Source: Streptomyces sp. NRRL B-24484 (GTDB taxonomy: Bacteria > Actinomycetota > Actinomycetes > Streptomycetales > Streptomycetaceae). From it: a stretch of DNA of 64,000 nucleotides. Of this stretch, positions 41,590 to 48,914 are shown one piece after another. Made by a program: the position numbers and the translations under genes. The stretch covers positions 1 to 64,000 of the forward strand of contig NZ_JOAI01000024.1 of NCBI RefSeq assembly GCF_000717715.1. The letters run 5' to 3'. The first letter of the stretch is position 1. Each line of letters starts with the position of its first letter. Under the pieces are notes generated by a model that saw only the letters and a program-made list of their open reading frames with translations, was not told the DNA's origin and ran no database searches.

Positions 41590-41603
41590 GAACGGATTCA
41601 TCT

Positions 41604-42485
41604 GTGACCAACACTCAGCTCGCCGCCGCCCCCGCCTCGGCCGTCATCCCCGGCCCGGCGACTCCCTACCAGGGCGACATCGCGCGCTACTGGGACCACG
41701 AGGCCCGGCCCGTGAACCTGCGTCTGGGCGACGTCGACGGTCTCTACCACCACCACTACGGCATCGGCGAGATCGACCGTGCGGCGCTCGGCGACCCCGA
41801 GGACAGCACGTACGAGAAGAAGCTGATCGCCGAGCTGCACCGCCTGGAGTCTGCGCAGACCGACGTCCTCCTGGACCACCTCGGGACCATCGGGACGGAC
41901 GGGACCCTCGTGGACGCCGGCTGCGGCCGCGGCGGCTCGATGGTGATGGCCCACCAGCGTTTCGGCTGCAAGGTCGAGGGCGTCACCCTGTCGGCCAAGC
42001 AGGCCGAGTTCGCCAACGGCCGCGCCCGTGACCTGGGCATCGGCGACCACGTGGGCGCCCGCGTGTGCAACATGCTCCACATGCCGTTCGAGACCGGGAC
42101 GGTCTCGGCGTCCTGGAACAACGAGTCGAGCATGTACGTCGACCTGCAGGACCTCTTCGCCGAGCACTCGCGGATCCTCGGCGTCGGCGGTCGCTACGTC
42201 ACCATCACCGGCTGCTGGAACCCCCGGTACGGCCAGCCCTCGAAGTGGGTCTCCCAGATCAACGCGCACTTCGAGTGCAACATCCACTCCCGCCGGGAGT
42301 ACCTGCAGGCGATGGCCGACAACCGCCTCGTCCCGCAGGCCGTCGTCGACCTGACCCCGGACACCCTGCCGTACTGGGAGCTGCGGGCGACGTCCTCGCT
42401 GGTCACCGGCATCGAGGAGGCGTTCATCAACTCCTACAAGGACGGCTCGTTCCAGTACGTCCTGATCGCCGCCGACCGCGTCTGA
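41604..42485 (+). CDS. mtf: Geranyl diphosphate 2-C-methyltransferase
   Basis: 293 residues from a GTG 15 bases after the synthase stop. The SAM-binding motif is LVDAGCGRGGSM (about 102-113), followed by VEGVTLSAKQAEFANGRARD and SASWNNESSMYVDLQDLF, typical of the GPP methyltransferase of 2-MIB clusters. It methylates C2 of geranyl diphosphate to give the substrate of the neighbouring synthase. Ribosome site weak, so translational coupling to the synthase is likely. A strong hairpin ends the transcript at 42696. Confidence 0.95.
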   Translation: MTNTQLAAAPASAVIPGPATPYQGDIARYWDHEARPVNLRLGDVDGLYHHHYGIGEIDRAALGDPEDSTYEKKLIAELHRLESAQTDVLLDHLGTIGTDGTLVDAGCGRGGSMVMAHQRFGCKVEGVTLSAKQAEFANGRARDLGIGDHVGARVCNMLHMPFETGTVSASWNNESSMYVDLQDLFAEHSRILGVGGRYVTITGCWNPRYGQPSKWVSQINAHFECNIHSRREYLQAMADNRLVPQAVVDLTPDTLPYWELRATSSLVTGIEEAFINSYKDGSFQYVLIAADRV

Positions 42486-42695
42486 GCACGCGGAGGGGCA
42501 ACTCGCCCGGGTCGGTCGGACCGCCGGTGAGGCGGCGCTCCGACCGGCCCGGGCCAGTAGGTGAGCGACGGGGGCGGTGGACGAGGACGCGAACACCTCG
42601 CCCGGTCGGGTCACCGACCGCCGGCCCGTCCCCGTCCGGCGCTGCCCGAGCCCCGGGAGGTCTGGGCCCCGGGAGGTCTGAGCCCCGGGGTCGCT

Positions 42696-42735
42696 TGCGG
42701 CCGGGTACCGCAGTCAGCCGCGGTACCCGGCCGCA
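42696..42735. terminator. Strong bidirectional hairpin terminator
   Basis: A perfect 16-bp stem TGCGGCCGGGTACCGC / GCGGTACCCGGCCGCA with an 8-base loop. It lies between the convergent 2-MIB methyltransferase and alpha/beta-hydrolase genes. There is no T-tract. Confidence 0.85.
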
Positions 42736-42802
42736 GTACGTGTTCCCGTGCCGGCCTTCTCCGCCCCGGCCCCCGCGTCGTGTCCGTTCCGGGCGGCGGG
42801 TG

Positions 42803-43582
42803 TCACACGCCGGGCAGGGCCAGCAGGTCGTCCATGGCCGCGAGGACCTCGGGCCAGGCCGGGGTGCGGGGGTCGACGAGGTCGAAGTGGCCGCAGTTCC
42901 CCGGAGTCAGCAGGCGGGCGCCGCACGTCTCGGCGTAGCGACGGGCCAGTTCCACGGGAACGCTCCGGTCCTGCTCGCCGTGCACCACCACGGTCGGCAG
43001 GTCGACCTTCCCCAGGGCCGCCGGGTCGGCGGCGGCGTAGCGCTCGGCGACCTGCGCCGGACCGCCGCCGAGCAGGTCGGCCACGGCTTCGCCGCCGGGG
43101 CCGAGGTCGTACGTCGCGTGCAGGTCGGCGACCGGGGCCAGGGCCACCACGCCGGCGAGCCTCGGCGCTTCGGCACTGCGTCCGGGCGCTCCCTCGGGGA
43201 GGCGGTGGCGCAGGCCCGCCCACAGGGCCAGGTGTCCGCCGGCCGAGTGCCCGAGCAGCAGGACGCGGCCGGGGTCCACCGCCCCTCCGGCGACCCGGCC
43301 GACCTCTGCGGGCAGCAGGTCGGCCGCCCGGGCGACGTCGAGGAACGTCGTCGGCCAGCCGCCGCCCCCGCCCACCCGCCGGTACTCCACGTTGGCCGCC
43401 GCCCAGCCGCGCGAGGCCAGGTCCGCCGCGAGCGGCGACAGTCCCGACCGGTCGTACGGCTCGCGCCAGAGGCCGCCGTGCAGCAGCAGGACGAGTGGTG
43501 CCGGTGCCTGCCCCGGGCCCGACCGCGGCAGGTGGAGGTCCGCCACCTGGTCCGGGTGCGGTCCGTAGGCGATGGTCGTCAT
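42803..43582 (-). CDS. Alpha/beta hydrolase (kynurenine formamidase/BD-FAE-like esterase)
   Basis: 259 residues. The oxyanion motif HGGLWREPYDRS and nucleophile elbow GHSAGGHLALWAG (Ser in G-H-S-A-G-G) are those of HSL/kynurenine-formamidase-like esterases. The acid is probably the Asp in VVHGEQDRSVPVE, and the base is the His in NCGHFDLVDP. The ATG has a GGAG site. Cytoplasmic hydrolase of unknown ester or amide substrate. Divergent from the multicopper oxidase gene. Confidence 0.88.
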   Translation of the reverse strand: MTTIAYGPHPDQVADLHLPRSGPGQAPAPLVLLLHGGLWREPYDRSGLSPLAADLASRGWAAANVEYRRVGGGGGWPTTFLDVARAADLLPAEVGRVAGGAVDPGRVLLLGHSAGGHLALWAGLRHRLPEGAPGRSAEAPRLAGVVALAPVADLHATYDLGPGGEAVADLLGGGPAQVAERYAAADPAALGKVDLPTVVVHGEQDRSVPVELARRYAETCGARLLTPGNCGHFDLVDPRTPAWPEVLAAMDDLLALPGV

Positions 43583-43953
43583 GACGGGTGCTCCGTTCGT
43601 CGAGGGGTCGCGTCCGGGACATCGTGGTCGACCGCACGGCTGCCCGAGGTCGCCGGGGGTGGCCGGGGGCCGCCTCTCCGCGGTGGTGCTCAGCGGCCGG
43701 CGGGCGTCCGCCTCGCGGGCCGCGGCCGAGGCCGGCGCACCGATCTCACGGGTGATCAGTTCGGCACCCCCCTCGTACGAACGAGTGGTCTGCGGCGACG
43801 GTGACGGCCACGCCCGGTTCGTGGACGCTCCACGCGCGCCTCCGGTGTTAGCTTCGAACCGCTCGTCGGATTATCCGATGTGCGCCGACGGCGCCCTCGC
43901 AGCACGGCCCGTCGGGAGTGCCTTCTGTCCGACCGGCGTCATGAGGTGGCCGA
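43583..43953. promoter_or_regulatory. Divergent promoter region with two palindromes
   Basis: 371 bases between the hydrolase and multicopper oxidase genes. It holds CTCGT-ACGA-ACGAG (43772-43785) and TCGGAT-T-ATCCGA (43866-43878), both perfect in their arms. They are candidate operators; which gene they control is unknown. Confidence 0.4.
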
Positions 43954-45450
43954 GTGGGTGTGTGGTCTCGACGCGCAGTACTGGCCGGCCTCGTCGCCTC
44001 ACCGGTCCTGGCGGCCGCCTGCGTCTCCGGCGCCGTCCGGAAGGCCCCGCCGGACGGCGAATCGCAGGGCGGGGCGTCCGACGGACCCGGACCCGCCGGC
44101 TACCGGCGGCTGCCCGTCCCGCCGCTCGCCGAGTCCCGGACGGAGAACGGCGTCCGGTGGTTCGACCTGGAGGCGCGGCCCGGCATCGCAAGCATCGTGC
44201 CGGGCAAGTCCACGCCGACCTGGGGCTACTCGCAGGACATCCTCGGACCGACGCTGCGCGCCCGCACCGGTGAGACGGTCGGCGTCCAGGTCCGCAACGG
44301 CCTGCCCGAGGCCACCTCCGTCCACTGGCACGGCATGCACCTGCCCGCACGCTTCGACGGCGGCCCCCACCAGCCGATCGAACCGGGCGCGGTCTGGGAA
44401 CCGTCCTGGACGGTCGCCCAGCCAGCGGCGACCCTCTGGTACCACCCGCACCCCCACGGCACGACCCAACTGCACACCTACCGCGGCCTGGCCGGCCTCT
44501 TCCTCGTCGACGACGGGACCGGCGCCGACACCGGTCTGCCGCACGAGTACGGCGTCGACGACCTCCCCGTCATCGTGCAGGACAAGAAGCTCAACACCGA
44601 CGGCACCCTGGACGAGCGCGACGACGCCGGGACGGGACTGATCGGCCCCACGGTGACGACCAACGGCATCACCGGGGCGTACGTCCCGGTCACCACCGAC
44701 CGGGTGCGCCTGCGCATCCTCAACGCCTCCACGATGCGGGTCTACGAACTCGGCCTGGACGACAACAGCGAGTTCGAGATGGTGGCCTCCGACGGCGGGC
44801 TCCTCGCGGCACCCGTCCGGCTGCGCCGCCTCGCACTGACCCCCGGTGAACGGGCCGAGATCGTCGTCGCCATGCAGGCGGGCCGGCCGCGCACCCTGCG
44901 GTCCTTCCCCGCGCCGCTGCCCGCCAGGAAGGGCCGCGGACCCTCCGGCGGCGCCGCCCTGAGCGAGGAGTTCGAGCTCCTGCTCCTCAACCCGGACGCG
45001 GAGCTCCGCACGGCCCCCGCGACACCCTCGAAACTGGCCGCGATCCCGCCGCCGGTGACCGCCGCCGCGGTGGCGCGCACCTTCGCGCTCGACGGGAACA
45101 CCATCAACGGCCGGCCGATGGACATGAACCGGATCGACGCCACGGCCACCGTGGACGTCCCGGAGATCTGGACGGTGAGGAACACCCACAACCGGGTGCA
45201 CAACTTCCACGTCCACGACAACCACTTCCAGGTCCTCGACGTCAACGGCAGCCCACCCCCGCCGGAACTGGCCGGCTGGAAGGACACCGTCTCCGTGCCG
45301 CCGTCCGGCTCGGTGCGCCTCGCCGTCGTCTTCCGCGACTACACCGACCCGCAGAGTCCGTACATGTTCCACTGCCACCTGATGCGCCACGAGGACGACG
45401 GCATGATGGGCCAGTTCCTCGTCGTCGAACCGGGACACCCGGCCGGCTGA
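43954..45450 (+). CDS. Multicopper oxidase, Tat-exported lipoprotein
   Basis: 498 residues from a GTG with a GAGGTGG site. The N-terminus SRRAVLAGLVASPVLAAAC combines a twin-arginine motif with a lipobox ending in Cys, predicting a folded, membrane-anchored lipoprotein. The copper sites are complete: SVHWHGMHL and WYHPHPHGTTQ in the first cupredoxin domain; HNFHVHDNHF and FHCHLMRHEDDGMM in the last. The type-1 site has Met as axial ligand. Resembles CueO/SufI and bilirubin-oxidase-type laccases with three domains. Likely roles are copper(I) oxidation/tolerance or phenol oxidation at the cell surface. Confidence 0.93.
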   Translation: MGVWSRRAVLAGLVASPVLAAACVSGAVRKAPPDGESQGGASDGPGPAGYRRLPVPPLAESRTENGVRWFDLEARPGIASIVPGKSTPTWGYSQDILGPTLRARTGETVGVQVRNGLPEATSVHWHGMHLPARFDGGPHQPIEPGAVWEPSWTVAQPAATLWYHPHPHGTTQLHTYRGLAGLFLVDDGTGADTGLPHEYGVDDLPVIVQDKKLNTDGTLDERDDAGTGLIGPTVTTNGITGAYVPVTTDRVRLRILNASTMRVYELGLDDNSEFEMVASDGGLLAAPVRLRRLALTPGERAEIVVAMQAGRPRTLRSFPAPLPARKGRGPSGGAALSEEFELLLLNPDAELRTAPATPSKLAAIPPPVTAAAVARTFALDGNTINGRPMDMNRIDATATVDVPEIWTVRNTHNRVHNFHVHDNHFQVLDVNGSPPPPELAGWKDTVSVPPSGSVRLAVVFRDYTDPQSPYMFHCHLMRHEDDGMMGQFLVVEPGHPAG

Positions 45451-46307
45451 CCGCCCCCGCAGCGCGCCTGACGGCCTGACAGCTCGGGCCGCCGGATGCG
45501 GCCGTGCGCGGCTGCCCGGGCATCGTGCGACGGGGGCGCGGCGCGGCAGGAATTCCGGCGTCCCGGCGGCGGAGCCGTGCGGGCATCGGCGGGTGATCGA
45601 CCACCGGGAACCGTCCGCCGCCGACCTGGTGGGGCGGCTGCCGGTGAAGGTGAAGGTGCCGCCGGGAGCGTTCGGCTGCTCGGCCCCGTCGACGACCCGG
45701 TCGTCGCCCACGACCAGCACCTCGGTGCCGTCGAGGCGCATCTGCACGAGGACGCGGCCCCGGCGCGTACCGTGCGGACCTGCGCCGACGGCCGGCCGCG
45801 GAGCGACGCCTGAACGGCGATCCACCGGCAGTGCCCGCAGGACCCCGAGCACGCTCGACATCCCGACAAGCCCCGCGGTCGGAAACCTGCTCGGGCCGTT
45901 GACCAGCCGAACGGGTGAATCGTACGAGGCAAAGCGCCGCGCGGCCTCCTCGCCCGCGAAGGCGACCGCGACCGCCTCGGATCCGGTCGAACGGGCCGCG
46001 GCTCGAACGCCCGCTCGCCGCCTGACCACTGGCCTCCGCGGCCCTGCCCAGGTCCGTCGCACCCATGGAGCAGGCGCCATCCCCTCCTCCCGGCAGATGC
46101 TCGAAAAGGTCCGATTCGACCAGGGATCGCCTGGAGGAAATCCGTTTGAACGAGGCATTCGAACAGCAGCATCATCGGCGCCAGCCGCTCACACCTGCCT
46201 GAACTCGCTTTCTCAGTAGCCCACTTGGCCACCGCCGCACGGAACTCCGGCCTGCCCGCCGTAGGCCGGCTGCGGCCGTGACCGCCCCGACGACCGAGGA
46301 GTCCCTG
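45451..46307. other. 857-base gap without a confident gene
   Basis: No ORF here has a good start and known homology. On the minus strand, 45620-45800 has gene-like third-position bias and reads VQMRLDGTEVLVVGDDRVVD then GAEQPNAPGGTFTFTGS. It could be a small or decayed gene. The segment 46080-46210 is A/T-richer and is the probable promoter of the Nudix chain. Confidence 0.4.
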
Positions 46308-46772
46308 ATGACCGACTTCGACGTGCTGACCGACCTGGCCCTCCGGGAGGGCATCGAGTGGATCGGCATCGGCGTGGTGGTCCGCGACCGGTCCGGCCGT
46401 GTGCTGGTGATCCGCCGGGCCCCGCACGACGTTCCGCCCGGCGCGTGGGAGTACCCCGGAGGTGGCCGCGAGGAGGGCGAGTCGCTGCCGGCCGGCGCGG
46501 CACGGGAACTGGCCGAGGAGACCGGTCTCACCGACCTGCCGCTGGAGTACGCACGCAGTGTGGACTTCACCACCCAGTCCGGTCTGCGCGCACGGCAGTT
46601 CGTCTTCACCACGGTGGTCCCGGACGGCACCCCGATCGCGCTCTCACCGGACCACGACGACCACCGATGGGCCGCCGCCGACCGGATGCCCACGATCGGC
46701 GGCCACCAGCGCCGGCTGCTCGACCGGCTCGCCGCCGACCCGTCGGGGACGGCGGGCGTGCCGACCGGTTGA
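46308..46772 (+). CDS. Nudix hydrolase 1
   Basis: 154 residues from the ATG at 46308 (GAGGAG site); an upstream GTG at 46278 is less likely. The Nudix box is complete: GGREEGESLPAGAARELAEE-TGL. Cytoplasmic pyrophosphohydrolase of an NDP-X substrate; the box alone does not define it. First of three Nudix genes in 2.4 kb. Its stop overlaps a possible 35-codon ORF that in turn overlaps the next Nudix gene. Confidence 0.9.
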   Translation: MTDFDVLTDLALREGIEWIGIGVVVRDRSGRVLVIRRAPHDVPPGAWEYPGGGREEGESLPAGAARELAEETGLTDLPLEYARSVDFTTQSGLRARQFVFTTVVPDGTPIALSPDHDDHRWAAADRMPTIGGHQRRLLDRLAADPSGTAGVPTG

Positions 46773-46876
46773 TCCCCCTCGGCGAGGTGCCCGGCCCGAA
46801 GGCCGCGCCCTACCTGCACCACTACCTGCCGCTGCTCTCGCCGGCGGCCGACCGACCCACCGGGAGGACCTCATGA
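46769..46876 (+). CDS. Possible 35-residue peptide bridging two Nudix genes
   Basis: A TTG at 46769 overlaps the stop of Nudix 1, and the TGA at 46874-46876 overlaps the ATG of Nudix 2 (ATGA). The reading is LIPLGEVPGPKAAPYLHHYL then PLLSPAADRPTGRTS, with almost all third positions G or C. The double overlap suggests either a coupled small peptide or the residue of a lost gene. No family known. Confidence 0.3.
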   Translation: MIPLGEVPGPKAAPYLHHYLPLLSPAADRPTGRTS

Positions 46877-47433
46877 CCCAGCCCGACCACGCGAACGGCC
46901 ACACGAGCGTCCGTACGGACGCCCCTGCGAACGGCCGTACGGACGGCCATGCGACCGGCCCCGCGCACGCCGGGCGCCACGCGACGAGTGCCGAGCCGCC
47001 GACGCTGGTCGTCGGTGTCCACCTCGTGCTGGCCGACGAACGCGGGGTGCTGCTCGGCAGGCGCCGCAACACCAGCTTCGCGGCCGGCCTGTGGCATCTC
47101 CCGGCCGGGCACATGGAGCGCGGCGAACCGGTGACCCGCTCGATGACCCGCGAGGCCGAGGAGGAACTCGGCATCACCATCGCGGAGGACGACCTCGAAC
47201 TGGTCCACACCCTGCACCATCTCGGCGCGAACCCCGACCGCAGCCGTCTCCAGCTCTTCTTCCGTCCCGGACGCCACGGCGGCCGTGTGCGCAACGCGGA
47301 ACCGCACAAGTGCGAGGAACTCCGCTGGTGGCCGCTCGACCGGCTGCCGGCCGACACCGTCCCGTACACCGTGCACGCCCTGGGCGAGATCGCCCGCGGC
47401 AACCTGCTCTCCACCCTGAGTCGGCCGGCATGA
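46873..47433 (+). CDS. Nudix hydrolase 2
   Basis: 186 residues, ATG with a GGGAGG site. The first 40 residues are a low-complexity Asn/Gly/Thr/His tail (NGHTSVRTDAPANGRTDGHA). The Nudix box is GHMERGEPVTRSMTREAEEE-LGI, complete. The pattern VVGVHLVLADERGVLLGRRR ... HLPAGHMERGE is like the ADP-ribose/dGTP-type Nudix proteins often found in streptomycetes. Overlaps the phosphotransferase-like gene by four bases (ATGA). Confidence 0.9.
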   Translation: MTQPDHANGHTSVRTDAPANGRTDGHATGPAHAGRHATSAEPPTLVVGVHLVLADERGVLLGRRRNTSFAAGLWHLPAGHMERGEPVTRSMTREAEEELGITIAEDDLELVHTLHHLGANPDRSRLQLFFRPGRHGGRVRNAEPHKCEELRWWPLDRLPADTVPYTVHALGEIARGNLLSTLSRPA

Positions 47434-48134
47434 CCGCACCCGCCCTCCCCGACGACGCCGTCCGGCTGCTGCGCGCGACGGCGGGTCCTTGTGAACCGCT
47501 CGCAGTGCGTTCGCACGACCGGGCGGGCGAGCCGACGGTCCGGGAGGTCCGCAGCGGTGGCGGGCGCCGCCTCTTCGCCAAGCGCCACCGGAACGAACGC
47601 ATGCACCGGCGGGAGACGACGGCCTACCGGCGGCTCGTCCCCGCGCTCGGTCCCGGGCGCGCCCCGACACTGCTGGCCGCGGATGCCGACTCGCTGCTCG
47701 TCGTGACCACGGCCCTGCCCGGCACCCCGGTCGTGGGGGCAACCCCGGGCCCGGCCGAGGAACGCGAGGTCCACCGGCAGGCCGGTCTGCTCGCGGCGCG
47801 CCTCCACGCCCGTCCGATCAGCGGGGGTGTGGTCGGCGAGCAGCTGCCCTGGCACCGGGAACGCCGAAGGGAACTCGACCGCGCCCGTGCGGCCGGGCCG
47901 TCCGAGGAGGACATCGCGGTCCGGGCCGGGGCCACGCCCAACGAGCGCCCGCACGGCGTTCCTCGCCGGCTACGGACCCGAACCGACGCCCGGGGAGTGG
48001 GCGGCGTACCGGGCCTGGGCAGCCGTCGACCGCCCGCCCTGCGCTGGGCCCTCGACCACCACCGCGACGAGGAGGTCCTCGGCTACGCCCGCACCGTGCT
48101 GGACCTGCTGCGCCACCCCGCCCCGCCTTCTTGA
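47430..48134 (+). pseudogene. Aminoglycoside-phosphotransferase-like kinase, internally deleted and frameshifted
   Basis: The 5' part (about residues 1-165) is a recognisable APH/choline-kinase N-lobe and linker (GGGRRLFAKRHRNERMHRRE, ADSLLVVTTALPGTPVVG, AGLLAARLHARPIS). The catalytic H-x-D-x(4)-N and D-F-D/E motifs expected next are absent. Coding sense jumps at about 47945 to another frame (ARTAFLAGYGPEPTPGEWAA-YRAWAAVDR). It returns near 48040 to the first frame (PALRWALDHHRDEEVLGYAR). A central deletion plus two frame changes leaves a 234-codon open frame that cannot encode an active kinase. It is translationally coupled (ATGA) to Nudix 2. Confidence 0.75.
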
Positions 48135-48166
48135 TCCCCGACCCCGTGACACCTGGAGGTAGCACC

Positions 48167-48652
48167 GTGGAGAGCCTTCGCCAGGCCGTGGCCGTCATCG
48201 CCCACGACCTTCCCCGCGGCACGGTCGCGACGATGCACTACGCCGCGGACGGCTGGAGCCGGACTCCGGCGTGGACCCTCCCCGGCGGCAAGGTCGAGGT
48301 CGGTGAGCGCCTCGACGAGGCCGCCGCCCGCGAGCTGCAGGAGGAGACCGGGCTGCTGGTCACGCCGGAGGACCTGCAGCTCGTGCACACGGTCCAGGTC
48401 AGCCAGGGCTGGGACGGCAAGGGTCCGTTCCTGCTCTCGGTCTTCCTCGCCACGACCTGGCACGGCGAGCTGACGAACGCCGAACCGGACAAGCACCTCG
48501 ACGTGTGCTGGTCGCCGGTCGGCGCGCTGCCGCTGCCGATGTTCCCGACCGCGCACGCAGCCGTCACCCACTATCTGTCCGGGGGACGCGGATTCTCCAC
48601 CCACGGCTGGGACGGCGGCGACGTCGACCCGCATACCCTGGTCGGTCCATGA
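48167..48652 (+). CDS. Nudix hydrolase 3
   Basis: 161 residues from the GTG at 48167 (TGGAGGT site seven bases before). Nudix box GKVEVGERLDEAAARELQEE-TGL is complete. The strand after it, LQLVHTVQVSQGWDGKGPFL, and an aromatic-rich tail suggest a small-nucleotide hydrolase like those next to the APH gene family. A TTG at 48131 would add 12 residues. Last intact gene of the Nudix chain. Confidence 0.9.
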   Translation: MESLRQAVAVIAHDLPRGTVATMHYAADGWSRTPAWTLPGGKVEVGERLDEAAARELQEETGLLVTPEDLQLVHTVQVSQGWDGKGPFLLSVFLATTWHGELTNAEPDKHLDVCWSPVGALPLPMFPTAHAAVTHYLSGGRGFSTHGWDGGDVDPHTLVGP

Positions 48653-48671
48653 CCGCGACCGGCGGCGGCCC

Positions 48672-48749
48672 CGCCCGGACGGCGACCACGCCGCCCTCCT
48701 CGCCGACGACCTGCGCTTCGGCGCCTCCGGACACCCCTGGGAAGGCGAT
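48672..48749 (+). pseudogene. DUF2716 protein fragment
   Basis: One frame reads PDGDHAALLADDLRFGASGHPWEGD, close to the family pattern P-D-G-D-Y-x(3)-L-A-x-D-x(3)-G-x(2)-G-H-P-W-E of DUF2716 proteins. Neither a start nor the rest of the protein is present. It looks like a remnant next to the Nudix chain. Confidence 0.45.
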
Positions 48750-48914
48750 CGCCGAGGACGCCGGCCAGGTGGGATCATCACGTCCTCCGCCGCGACGGCC
48801 CGCCCACCGGGCGACCACGCACCCCGGCGCCGTAACGCCCATCGCGCCCGGACCGCGTCCCGCCCCCGCCCCCGTCCCCGCCGGGGAGGGACGGTCCGCG
48901 CGCGGAGCGCGACC

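Noticed and set aside
45593..46219. 208-codon plus-strand ORF in the gap before the Nudix genes
   Set aside because: Ser/Thr/Arg/Pro-rich shadow-type composition, no ribosome site and no recognisable motif.
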